A stretch of 64,000 bases of DNA, taken from contig CAZTHK010000004.1 of NCBI GenBank assembly GCA_964613215.1, forward strand, positions 62,001 through 126,000, written 5' to 3'. A model generated the notes under the pieces. It did no database searches and was not told where the DNA came from. It saw only the letters and a program-made list of their open reading frames with translations. Source of the DNA: CAZTHK01 sp964613215 (GTDB lineage Bacteria; Krumholzibacteriota; Krumholzibacteriia; Krumholzibacteriales; CAZTHK01). The number at the start of each line of letters is the position of its first letter. Position 1 is the first letter of the stretch. Below, piece after piece: positions 25,472 through 33,531 of this stretch. Position numbers and translations under genes: made by a program.

Positions 25472-26863
25472 CTACTGCAGCAGCTGCAGTACTACCTGAG
25501 GTATCTGGTTGGCCTGCACCAACATAGCCGTACCAGACTGTAGCAGTATCTGGTTCTTGGTCATCTTTGCCATCTCACTGGCAAAGTCGGTATCCCTGAT
25601 AACCGACTCGGCAGCCACCAGGTTCTCTTCGGCAATCTGCAGGTTGGCGGTGTTGGATTCCAGGGTGTTCTTCTGGAACACACCCAGCTCGCCTCTCTCC
25701 GCCGATACCTGTTCGATAGCCTCATCCACCAGCTCGATGGTATCCTGAGCGCCCTCGGCTGTGGTTACGTCGATCTCGCTCAGATTGTTGAACTGGTTTC
25801 CGCTAACATTGGTTCCCAGATCGGTGGCGGTCATGGAATTGAGAGCTATCTCCACCGTCTGGTTGGCATTGGCGCCTACCTGGAACACCAGGGAATTATC
25901 CACGATGGTGACACTTCCCTGAGCTCCGGTGGCAGCAGCGGTGGAAATGGCAATACCGGCGACCGTTGTTCCGGCATCACCGGTCAGCACCGTGCCGCTG
26001 CCGGTGGCGGAAAGGCCGCCTATGGTACCGGCTATATCCACACCGCTGTCGGTGACTGTGCTGGTACCTATTCCACTGCTGTCACCTGCGCCGGCCACAT
26101 CGGATACCACCGATATGTCCGCATTGGACCCGTACTCCTGAGTGGTCAGAGTGAGAGTACTTCCGTCTACGGAAGCGACCACATCTGTCTGGTCGGTGTA
26201 CTCGTTGATTTCATCCACTACCTGGGTCTGGGTCATACCTGAGGTAAGTTCGATGGTCACACCGTTGAGGGTGAGGGTCTCATCGGCACTCAGGTTGGTG
26301 GTCTGATCGGTACCAGCAGACACCACCGCCTGCTCCGCCTGGGTACTGACGGTAATGGCGTAGCTTCCCTCCACACTGTCGGTGGTGGCGGTAATGAAGG
26401 TGACATCCGAATCATTCACCGAACCGGTAATACCACTGCTGCCGTCCAGCAGGCTCTTCTGACCGAACTGCGACTGGTTGGCTATTCGGCTAATGGTGGA
26501 GATGGCGTTATCTATCTCGTCCTGATCCGCTGATAACATGGTGGAATCGTTGGCACCTGTATTGGCGGCGTGAACAGCCAGCTCCCTTATATTATTGAGG
26601 AGGTTGTGAATCTCGTTCATGGCCCCCTCGGCGGTCTGGACCATCGAGGTAGCCGTTTCGGCATTCTCGATAGCCTGTCTGATACCGGCAATCTGTGATC
26701 TCATATTCTCTGAAATCACCAGTCCGGCGGGATCGTCCGATCCCCTGTTAACCCGGAGACCTGAACTGAGGCGTTCCAGGGACTTTGATACGGTGTCCTC
26801 TGTCCTGCCCAGGTTTCTCAGGGCGTTAATACTGCTTATATTGTGATTGATCCTGAAGCTCAT
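25472..26863 (-). CDS. fliC: Flagellin (paralogue 1, sigma-28 controlled)
   Basis: Flagellin is the filament subunit. The 463 residues have the conserved N-terminal D0/D1 region (SFRINHNISSINALRNL; LSSGLRVNRGSDDPAGLVIS) and C-terminal D1/D0 region (VAAESVIRDTDFASEMAKM; ILLQSGTAMLVQANQ). The central variable domain (about 165-340) is Thr/Val/Gly/Asp-rich with a flagellin-IN-like segment (DIAGTIGGLSATGSGTVLTG). It is closely similar to the second flagellin of the same length. A sigma-28 promoter lies about 130 bases upstream and a GGA-rich leader with possible CsrA sites precedes the start. flaG follows. Confidence 0.97.
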   Translation of the reverse strand: MSFRINHNISSINALRNLGRTEDTVSKSLERLSSGLRVNRGSDDPAGLVISENMRSQIAGIRQAIENAETATSMVQTAEGAMNEIHNLLNNIRELAVHAANTGANDSTMLSADQDEIDNAISTISRIANQSQFGQKSLLDGSSGITGSVNDSDVTFITATTDSVEGSYAITVSTQAEQAVVSAGTDQTTNLSADETLTLNGVTIELTSGMTQTQVVDEINEYTDQTDVVASVDGSTLTLTTQEYGSNADISVVSDVAGAGDSSGIGTSTVTDSGVDIAGTIGGLSATGSGTVLTGDAGTTVAGIAISTAAATGAQGSVTIVDNSLVFQVGANANQTVEIALNSMTATDLGTNVSGNQFNNLSEIDVTTAEGAQDTIELVDEAIEQVSAERGELGVFQKNTLESNTANLQIAEENLVAAESVIRDTDFASEMAKMTKNQILLQSGTAMLVQANQIPQVVLQLLQ

Positions 26864-26993
26864 ATGGTTCCTCCTTCCATGGTTACAGGATCTTAATCAG
26901 CCTCCCTACTTCCCTGTGTACCGGTATCCTGAGCATCCCCCCTTTCTCGAAAACCTTTACCGGTACCGGAGACTTTCCTTTCTTCAATCACAT

Positions 26994-27020
26994 TTATCGG
27001 AGGATAATGATATTACTTGA
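26994..27020 (-). promoter_or_regulatory. Predicted sigma-28 promoter of flagellin paralogue 1
   Basis: Minus strand: TCAAGTAA, 11-base spacer, TCCGATAA, a near match to TAAAGTTT-N11-GCCGATAA. It leaves an untranslated leader of roughly 120 bases containing several GGA triplets, including CAGGAT near 26925-26932 and AAGGAGG at the ribosome site. Confidence 0.8.
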
Positions 27021-27095
27021 GAAAATTTTTCCGGGGGGGATGAAAATATTATTCCCTGTTTCTTATTCATATTAAGGTAAGACTTGAAATAGTAT

Positions 27096-27134
27096 CAAAA
27101 AAGGGACCCTGCAGACAGTGTCTGCGGGATCCCT
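27096..27134 (-). terminator. Intrinsic terminator downstream of flagellin paralogue 2
   Basis: On the minus strand AGGGATCCCGCAGACA and TGTCTGCAGGGTCCCT form a 16-base stem with few mismatches, followed directly by TTTTTT: a classical rho-independent terminator. It separates the two flagellin transcription units. Confidence 0.85.
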
Positions 27135-27169
27135 CTGACCGGGGAATAATCTGTTGCAGGCGGGCTTTC

Positions 27170-27213
27170 CCCGCCGGGAACTTCCCCGTCAGAGAGGAAA
27201 AAAACCCGGCGGG
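27170..27213 (-). terminator. Second hairpin just after the flagellin paralogue 2 stop
   Basis: CCCGCCGGG (27205-27213 read on the minus strand) pairs perfectly over 9 bp with CCCGGCGGG (27170-27178), with a 26-base loop that starts with a T-run. It lies 14 bases after the stop codon and upstream of the main terminator, and may stabilise the mRNA 3' end. Confidence 0.5.
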
Positions 27214-27226
27214 AATCCCAAAAATA

Positions 27227-28618
27227 CTACTGACCCAGCAGCTGCAGGACCACCTGTGGAATCTGGTTGGCCTGCACCAGCATAGCGGTACCTGACTGCA
27301 GAAGTATCTGGTTCTTGGTCAGCTCGGCCATCTCCTGGGCAAAATCAGTATCCCTGATCACCGACTCGGCGGCAACCAGGTTTTCCTCGGCAATGGCCAG
27401 ATTGGCGGTGCTGCTCTCCAGGGTGTTCTTCTGAAACACCCCCAGTTCACCACGTTTGGAGGAAACCTGCTGGATAGCCCTGTCGATCACCTCAATGGCA
27501 TCCTGGGCCCCTGCAGCGGTAGTAACGTCTATTTCATCCAGATTGTTGAACATGTTACCGGTAATGTTGGTTCCGATACTGTTGGCACTCATCTCATTCA
27601 AGGCGATCTTAACGGTCTGTCCCTTGTTCGCTCCCACCTGGAAGACCAGCGAATTGTCCACGATAGTAACACTCCCCTGGGCCCCGGTGGCAGTGGTCGA
27701 GACAGCTATACCTTCCACTACGGTTCCGTCATCACCAGTCAGGATGGTACCCCTTCCGGTAGCGGCAAGCCCCCCTATGGTTCCGGCTATATCAACCCCG
27801 CTCTGACTCAGCGCGGTGGTACCAATTCCGGCGGTATCCCCGGCTGCCGCCACATTCGAGACTACCGTGACGTTGGCCGTGGATCCGTAGGCTTCAGTGG
27901 TAAGGGTCAGGGTACTCCCAGCCACACTTGCCACCACTCCGGTTCTGTCGGTGTAATTATTTATCTGGTCTACCACCTGTGCCTGGGTCATACCGGAGGT
28001 CAATTCAACAACCACTCCATTTATGGTCAGGGTTTCATCCTGACCCAGGTTGGTAGTCTGATCGGTGCCGGCCGAGACAACCCCCTGCTCCGCCTGGGTG
28101 GTAATGTTAATATTGTAGGTCCCCTCCACACTGCTGGTAGTGGCATTCATAAAGGTGACATCGGTATCACTGGTAGAACCGCTGACCCCGCAGGAGCCGT
28201 CCAGCAGCTTCTTGACCCCGAACTGGGTCTGGCTGGCAATACGGTCGATAGTTGCAATGGCATTGTTGATCTCATCCTGATCCGCTTCCAGCATTACCGA
28301 ATCATTGGTTCCGGTGTTGGCTGCGTGTATGGCCAGCTCCCTGATACTGTTGAGCAGGGTGTGGATCTCATTCATGGAACCTTCTGCGGTCTGTACCATG
28401 GAGGTAGCTGTCTCGGCATTTTCAACCGCCTGCCTGATACCTGTTATCTGTGATCTCATACTCTCTGAAATTACCAGTCCGGCCGGATCATCGGCACCCC
28501 GGTTGACCCGGAGACCGGAGCTCAGGCGCTCCAGCGATTTGGACACGTTGCTTTCGGTGGAACTGAGATTTCTGAGAGCATTAATACTTCCGATGTTGTG
28601 ATTGATTCGAAAACTCAT
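27227..28618 (-). CDS. fliC: Flagellin (paralogue 2, downstream of csrA)
   Basis: A second complete 463-residue flagellin with the same D0/D1 ends (SFRINHNIGSINALRNL; TDFAQEMAELTKNQILLQSG) and a similar central domain, including DIAGTIGGLAATGRGTILTG. The two paralogues look like a recent tandem duplication with point divergence, mostly in the centre. No convincing sigma-28 or sigma-54 site was found in the 149 bases upstream, so it may be read from csrA or a weak promoter. Its ribosome-binding site lies in a small hairpin (28619-28634) suited to CsrA binding. Two hairpins follow the stop. Confidence 0.97.
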   Translation of the reverse strand: MSFRINHNIGSINALRNLSSTESNVSKSLERLSSGLRVNRGADDPAGLVISESMRSQITGIRQAVENAETATSMVQTAEGSMNEIHTLLNSIRELAIHAANTGTNDSVMLEADQDEINNAIATIDRIASQTQFGVKKLLDGSCGVSGSTSDTDVTFMNATTSSVEGTYNINITTQAEQGVVSAGTDQTTNLGQDETLTINGVVVELTSGMTQAQVVDQINNYTDRTGVVASVAGSTLTLTTEAYGSTANVTVVSNVAAAGDTAGIGTTALSQSGVDIAGTIGGLAATGRGTILTGDDGTVVEGIAVSTTATGAQGSVTIVDNSLVFQVGANKGQTVKIALNEMSANSIGTNITGNMFNNLDEIDVTTAAGAQDAIEVIDRAIQQVSSKRGELGVFQKNTLESSTANLAIAEENLVAAESVIRDTDFAQEMAELTKNQILLQSGTAMLVQANQIPQVVLQLLGQ

Positions 28619-28634
28619 AAGGACTCCTTTCCTT
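28619..28634 (-). promoter_or_regulatory. Hairpin with GGA loop over the flagellin ribosome-binding site (possible CsrA site)
   Basis: The minus-strand sequence AAGGAAAGGAGTCCTT folds into a 5-bp stem (AAGGA/TCCTT) with AAGGAG in the loop, directly against the ATG. A GGA in a hairpin loop over the ribosome site is the classical CsrA target, and csrA and fliW lie immediately upstream. Binding is inferred. Confidence 0.5.
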
Positions 28635-28767
28635 TCAACTTTATCTGCTTATTGGTGGCTTCCCTGCCTGAAAAACTAAACCATTCTTATCCCTTCCTGT
28701 CTCTCCCTCACCGTTCTGAAAACTACACCTATCAACTTCTTAAACTTCCCTGATTATTGGGGCATAC

Positions 28768-29016
28768 CTATATATGGTCCCCGTCCTTCCTGTTCCTGAC
28801 AACAGATAGAAACAGATCATCCTTCTGGCCCGAGCTGGCCAGAGCATCCCGGTTGGACTTCATGATATCATCGAATACCTCCTGCCTGTGAATGCTGATC
28901 TCCCGGGGGGCTTCGATTCCCAGTTTAACCTGGTCCCCATCCACATTCAGCACAGTCACCACGATATCAGTGGATATAACTATCTTCTCACTTATCTTCC
29001 TGCTTAGAACCAACAT
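28768..29016 (-). CDS. csrA: Carbon storage regulator CsrA
   Basis: CsrA is a small RNA-binding dimer that blocks translation of target mRNAs, including flagellin in bacteria that also have FliW. The 82 residues start MLVLSRKISEKIVIS and contain LGIEAPREISIHRQEVFDDI, both diagnostic. The C-terminal tail (residues 62-82) is longer than in E. coli CsrA, as is common in FliW-containing species. It follows fliW by 12 bases and is upstream of a flagellin gene. Confidence 0.96.
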   Translation of the reverse strand: MLVLSRKISEKIVISTDIVVTVLNVDGDQVKLGIEAPREISIHRQEVFDDIMKSNRDALASSGQKDDLFLSVVRNRKDGDHI

Positions 29017-29028
29017 CTCCGGACTCCA

Positions 29029-29493
29029 TCATACCGAAGCAGTCAGTTTGATATCCTGCTCGATATCCTCCAGCTTCCGGATGGGAACATTGGCGCTGTA
29101 ACTGCTGGAATCCAGAGTCATCTGGCAGCCGATCCTCTTGGATGCATTCACCAGGATGGGTCCCAGCAGATTGCCGGTAATCCTGGCTCCCTTCTGCTTT
29201 ACCGTAACAATTACCATAGTGACCAGGTCATCATTCTTCTCGATCTGCAGAAAATTCCTGGTCTCCCTGTCCACCGTTATGGTGTAGTCACCGTCGAACA
29301 GTTTTGGTTCAGACACCATGAACCCGATATCCGGGTTATCCAGTGACTGGAGCCAGTGCAGAGCCACTTCTCCGGGGAAATCCATCAGTATGAATTCCTT
29401 CAGTTCGGGCATTCCAATCAGCCCCTGTTCGATGAGAATTATATCCTTCTCATCATACTCAACCTCTTCAAAGAGAGACGGTTTGATTTTCAT
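29029..29493 (-). CDS. fliW: Flagellar assembly factor FliW
   Basis: FliW binds CsrA and releases flagellin mRNA; free flagellin displaces FliW, closing a feedback loop. The preferred start is ATG at 29493, as GGAGG lies 8 bases upstream; an ATG five codons earlier overlaps that site. The 154-residue product has the family pattern GLIGMPELKEFILMDF, then LHWLQSLDNPDIGFMV. It sits between flgL and csrA, as in many Gram-positive and deep-branching bacteria. Confidence 0.94.
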   Translation of the reverse strand: MKIKPSLFEEVEYDEKDIILIEQGLIGMPELKEFILMDFPGEVALHWLQSLDNPDIGFMVSEPKLFDGDYTITVDRETRNFLQIEKNDDLVTMVIVTVKQKGARITGNLLGPILVNASKRIGCQMTLDSSSYSANVPIRKLEDIEQDIKLTASV

Positions 29494-29516
29494 GGTTACA
29501 ACCTCCATGGTTTAGT

Positions 29517-31073
29517 TTATGGTCCGAAATAATCAAGCAAACTGATATCATATATGAGTGAAGCTGTCTGAAGAGCAGCCTGGTAGGCCACCTGTGCCTG
29601 GGCCAGCTCAGTGAGAACCTCACTCATTTCCACATCTTCGACTCTGGAAAGATTTCCGGTCAGATGAGTCCTGGAATCCTCCAACTGTGTTTCTATCATA
29701 TCTATATTCTTTCCCTTTGCCCCCACTTCAGCCTCTATCTCCATAAGCCGGTCGATTATTACCTGCAGCTCCCCGATTATGGAGTCCAGGGCATCGGCAT
29801 CGTTGTCCAGCAAAGCCTCCCTGAGACTTTCCATGCTTCCGAACAGACTGTATGGTCCGAACCGGGAAGATTCACCCAGCAGTCCCAGCTCATCAGCGGT
29901 GCTCCCGCCATCCTCCTCTATGGTGATGGGCTGATCGGATACAAGCTCTATTCCATCTCCTGCTGAATTTATCCTTGCTTCCAGTCCCGGTACGGTATTA
30001 TTTATCCGGTCCAGAATATCCCCCACCGTCTCCGGCATGGAGGGGCTGGATAAATCAACCAGGTAGGACCCATCTGTAGTATTAATCCTCATTCTCTCCA
30101 GAAAGAACCGGCTGACCGAGTCGATATTTATCAGTCTGGTTTCCCTGGAAATAATAGGATTAAGGTCACTTCCAACTAAAGTGTCGGTGGTACTGGTTCC
30201 CAGTATCCCCAGATCAGCTGCTGTGGTTCCTTCCCCCGCTTCCTCGACAGTAATCGCACCCCCGGTGGTTTCAAACAGGCTCAGTCCGGTGGTGGCGGCA
30301 TTGATACCCGCCATTATGTTCAAACCGCTGGCATTGATCCGGTCTACTATATCGTGTATATCCTCCACCCCGGTAAGATCAATATCCTCCGAGGTGCCGG
30401 AATCATCGGTTATGATTATGGTCCCTTCATTTATGCCCTCCCCTTCATTGAGCAGTTCAATCCCGGTATTCTGGGTCAGATCAGGCTCCATGGACCCGGA
30501 ATGCATGATATGCCCCTCTCCCAGGTTCAGAAATACCGATCCGGGAATGGTGGCATCGATCCTGCGGTTGGGAGCCACTCTGAACTGAACCGGATTATCA
30601 TCGCCCATATACCGGATACCGTTCTCCCCCTCCACGAAAGGCTTGGTAGTGGTCATATGTCCGGCGAACAGGTACTTGTCGTTGAACTCGGTGTTGAGCA
30701 GATCTTTCAGATCTCCTATCATTCCCTCCACCTCCGCAGCCGACGACTGGCGCACCTCACCCACATCGGAGGTGGAGCTTCTCATCTCCAGAGCCAGGGC
30801 CTTGGCCTTGTCCACCACATTTTTGACCGATATGATGCTGGAATCGACCATGTTAAGATACATTCCGGCATCCCCGGCATTGGATGCAAACATCTTATTC
30901 TGCTTCAACAGGGTCTTGTATCCCATCGCCTTGGTGGCTGCCAGGGGATCATCGGAGGGTTTCTGAATCCTCTTGCCGGAACCTGCCCGGGTCTGCAACC
31001 TGGTATACCTCTCCAGGCTCTCCATGATATTCCTCATGGGCTCCCTGCTCAGCATTTGAAAAGATATTCTCAT
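29517..31073 (-). CDS. flgL: Hook-filament junction protein FlgL, with internal repeat
   Basis: FlgL joins hook and filament. The 518 residues have flagellin-like ends (N-terminal SREPMRNIMESLERYTRLQT and GKRIQKPSDDPLAATKA; C-terminal VLTELAQAQVAYQAALQTAS). Length is well above the ~317 of E. coli because residues about 217-292 and 327-400 form two related copies of a small domain (VDRINASG/LDRINNT; TAADLGILG/TADELGLLG). It follows flgK by only 4 bases. Confidence 0.94.
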   Translation of the reverse strand: MRISFQMLSREPMRNIMESLERYTRLQTRAGSGKRIQKPSDDPLAATKAMGYKTLLKQNKMFASNAGDAGMYLNMVDSSIISVKNVVDKAKALALEMRSSTSDVGEVRQSSAAEVEGMIGDLKDLLNTEFNDKYLFAGHMTTTKPFVEGENGIRYMGDDNPVQFRVAPNRRIDATIPGSVFLNLGEGHIMHSGSMEPDLTQNTGIELLNEGEGINEGTIIITDDSGTSEDIDLTGVEDIHDIVDRINASGLNIMAGINAATTGLSLFETTGGAITVEEAGEGTTAADLGILGTSTTDTLVGSDLNPIISRETRLINIDSVSRFFLERMRINTTDGSYLVDLSSPSMPETVGDILDRINNTVPGLEARINSAGDGIELVSDQPITIEEDGGSTADELGLLGESSRFGPYSLFGSMESLREALLDNDADALDSIIGELQVIIDRLMEIEAEVGAKGKNIDMIETQLEDSRTHLTGNLSRVEDVEMSEVLTELAQAQVAYQAALQTASLIYDISLLDYFGP

Positions 31074-31077
31074 CTAA

Positions 31078-32457
31078 CTATCCTCCCAGCGGCATATTCA
31101 GAACCGTCTGCACCAGGCTGTCCACCACCTGGGTAACTCTGGCTGCCGCTTCATAAGAAGATTGATACCTGGTAAGATTCATCAGTTCCTCATCCATATT
31201 AACCCCGGTAATGCTCTCCTTGCGCATTTCCAGGCTCTGCAGAATCAGCTCCTCATTCTTGACCATTTCCCCGGAGTTTCTGGTCTGGATTCCTATTGCC
31301 GCCACCACCGATTCGTAATAGTCATTTATGGTCATTGAATTTTCCGGGGATATTTCCTCGGTGGTGAGATCACAGATATCGTTGGCCAGGGAGTTGTCCC
31401 CTACCGCTCCATCATATGATGTGGCAACCAGATTGCAGTTATCATTGATGGGTGTGGAAACCGAAATGGTCCCGGCATCATCGCCCCGGAAGAAATCAAA
31501 ACCACTCCCCTGGGGGGTCCAGCCCCTGCTGTGTATCCGGTTGGTTTTCTCTATCAACACTTCCGCCAGAAAATCTAGGGATTCCCTGGCGTCCTTGAGA
31601 TAACCATCCCTGGTGTTTATAAGACCGGCGATTTTGCCCTCTTTCAGTTCCAGAGGCTTGTTGCTTCCCTCCATTACCACCTGGATCAACCCTTCTCCCC
31701 CGGATCCGGTATAATACTCACTTAGAGAAGTAGTTTCTGCCCTGTGGACTACATTGATTCCCTGGATATATACATCCACCGAACCAAGTTTGTCCTCCTT
31801 GACCTTGATGTTTATTATCTCGGAAATCTCCATCAGTATTCTGTCCCTCTCATCCCTCAGGTCCCCTGCATTCTTATTCCCGGTCTCCATTTCGACTATC
31901 TTTTTGTTCAACGCTGCTACTTTGGAAAGTTTCCGGTTGAAGTTTTCTATGTTATCCACCACCTGCTGATTGATATTGTCTTCGAACTCATCCATAGATT
32001 GATCCATGGAGTGGAATTTATTGCACAGCATCCTGGCAGATTCGACTACTCCGTTTTTGAATGCGCTGTTCTCCGGATTGCCGGCCAGGTCATTCCATGA
32101 TTCGAAGAACTCGGCCAGGGCGTTGGTCATTCCGGTATCGTTGGTCTCGTTGAATACTATCTCCATCTCCGAAAGACTGTTATTTATGGACTGCCACTGA
32201 GACAGCCTGGCACTCTCATCCCTGATCTGCCTGGAATAGAACTCCGCAGTGGCCCTTCTCACTGTGGTAACAGATACTCCGTTACCCAGTATCCCATTTG
32301 AGGTTACAGTGGGATAATTCGTTTCGAACAAAGCCTCCTGGCGGGAATAGCCGGGAGTGTTAATATTGGATATGTTATGGTTGGTAGTCTGCAGAGCAAA
32401 CTGGGAAGAGAAAAGGCTCCTCCTGTTCAACTCCAGCATTCCGAATAAAGTTACCAT
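31078..32457 (-). CDS. flgK: Hook-filament junction protein FlgK
   Basis: FlgK is the first hook-associated protein, laid on the hook tip before FlgL. The 459 residues show the rod/hook N-terminal motif QTTNHNISNINTPGYSRQEA and the C-terminal MDEELMNLTRYQSSYEAAAR. It is shorter than enteric FlgK (about 547) because of a smaller central domain. It lies 43 bases after flgN and 4 bases before flgL. Confidence 0.95.
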   Translation of the reverse strand: MVTLFGMLELNRRSLFSSQFALQTTNHNISNINTPGYSRQEALFETNYPTVTSNGILGNGVSVTTVRRATAEFYSRQIRDESARLSQWQSINNSLSEMEIVFNETNDTGMTNALAEFFESWNDLAGNPENSAFKNGVVESARMLCNKFHSMDQSMDEFEDNINQQVVDNIENFNRKLSKVAALNKKIVEMETGNKNAGDLRDERDRILMEISEIINIKVKEDKLGSVDVYIQGINVVHRAETTSLSEYYTGSGGEGLIQVVMEGSNKPLELKEGKIAGLINTRDGYLKDARESLDFLAEVLIEKTNRIHSRGWTPQGSGFDFFRGDDAGTISVSTPINDNCNLVATSYDGAVGDNSLANDICDLTTEEISPENSMTINDYYESVVAAIGIQTRNSGEMVKNEELILQSLEMRKESITGVNMDEELMNLTRYQSSYEAAARVTQVVDSLVQTVLNMPLGG

Positions 32458-32500
32458 ATCAAACCTCTCCTTAGACCGGCACCGGATCCGCCGGAATCAG

Positions 32501-33031
32501 CTAAACCTTCTCCTGTACGAACAAGGGATCTACCTCATTTTCGGACTGCTCTCCTCCCTGCCCGTATACCTCCTCCTCGGCAGCCAGCTCAGCCCACATC
32601 TTGCTCTGCTGCTGAAGCAAATCCAGCGAAAACTTGACCATGTAAATGGTATTGTGATTGGAGCGGTATAACTTCTCCCCCACCTCTAACAGCTTCTTTC
32701 CAGCCTCCTGGAGGCGTTTACTCAGTTCTGGCTTTATCAGTTCCCCGATATTTATCAGGGACAGCTCTTCCGGTTGAAGATCCAGTTCAACTCCTATTTT
32801 GCTCATCAGTTCTTTTCTCTTCTTTTGATTGCTCTTCAATTTCAATACTATCTCCCTGATCTCCCCGGTGTTGGCGGAGAGGCTTTCTACATCATTCTCC
32901 ATCAGGAACTTCTGCTCCGCCTTGGAAAGATCAAGAAGTTTTCGGCAGCTGCTTACCTCTCGCATAATGGCCCCGTATAGACTGGAGACCATTCCCTCAA
33001 CTGTATTATCCGCCTGTACTCGCATAGCCAT
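32501..33031 (-). CDS. flgN: FlgN-family chaperone upstream of flgK
   Basis: FlgN chaperones FlgK and FlgL to the export gate. The preferred start is ATG at 33031, 5 bases after the flgJ stop, with GAGGAA upstream; a longer frame would overlap flgJ by 125 bases. The ~176-residue product is helical with the family layout: SLYGAIMREVSSCRKLLDLS, KAEQKFLMENDVESLS, then a second long helix ending with an acidic tail. Its place directly before flgK agrees. Confidence 0.82.
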   Translation of the reverse strand: MAMRVQADNTVEGMVSSLYGAIMREVSSCRKLLDLSKAEQKFLMENDVESLSANTGEIREIVLKLKSNQKKRKELMSKIGVELDLQPEELSLINIGELIKPELSKRLQEAGKKLLEVGEKLYRSNHNTIYMVKFSLDLLQQQSKMWAELAAEEEVYGQGGEQSENEVDPLFVQEKV

Positions 33032-33035
33032 GGTA

Positions 33036-33521
33036 TTATTCCTCGCTTTCTCCCGCCCCTCTCTGGATAATTTCATTGGCGGGATCAATGTTAAGCCTTC
33101 CCCCGGTTGGTTTCTCAATCTGGAGTGGTTTACTCCGGGGGGAAATTCTAATTGACTCATTACTTTCTATCTTCTGAAAACTATTATCAGCTTCTTTATC
33201 CTTCATCCCTTCTCCTGCCTTCCCTTCTGTTAAGTTGTCCAGCCGTTCAACCATCTGGCGATGCAGTCCGAACCCGCCCCTCCGGCTGAAGGATCTGGCA
33301 AATTCCGTCTGAAGCATCTCCTCATACATTCCCCTCTGAAATGATTTATCCAGCGCTCCCCTTCTGACCACGGTGGAGTGCATTAATTTAAAAAACTGTC
33401 CTATCAGCACAGCTTCGAATTTTCGAGCTGCCTCGCTCAGTTCCCTTGCTTCAGCCGGACCTCTCCGGTAATTTCCCGGATTTATCTTCATCGAACCTGT
33501 ATCGGTACCGTTCACACTCAT
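33036..33521 (-). CDS. flgJ: Rod-binding protein, FlgJ N-terminal domain only
   Basis: The 161 residues contain the FlgJ rod-capping domain (EAARKFEAVLIGQFFKLMHS; GMYEEMLQTEFARSFSRRGG) but no C-terminal muramidase. Rod-domain-only FlgJ proteins are known in many non-enteric bacteria, where a separate peptidoglycan hydrolase opens the wall; none is seen in the window. It lies between flgI (10-base gap) and flgN. Confidence 0.9.
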   Translation of the reverse strand: MSVNGTDTGSMKINPGNYRRGPAEARELSEAARKFEAVLIGQFFKLMHSTVVRRGALDKSFQRGMYEEMLQTEFARSFSRRGGFGLHRQMVERLDNLTEGKAGEGMKDKEADNSFQKIESNESIRISPRSKPLQIEKPTGGRLNIDPANEIIQRGAGESEE

Positions 33522-33531
33522 TTTTCCTGCC

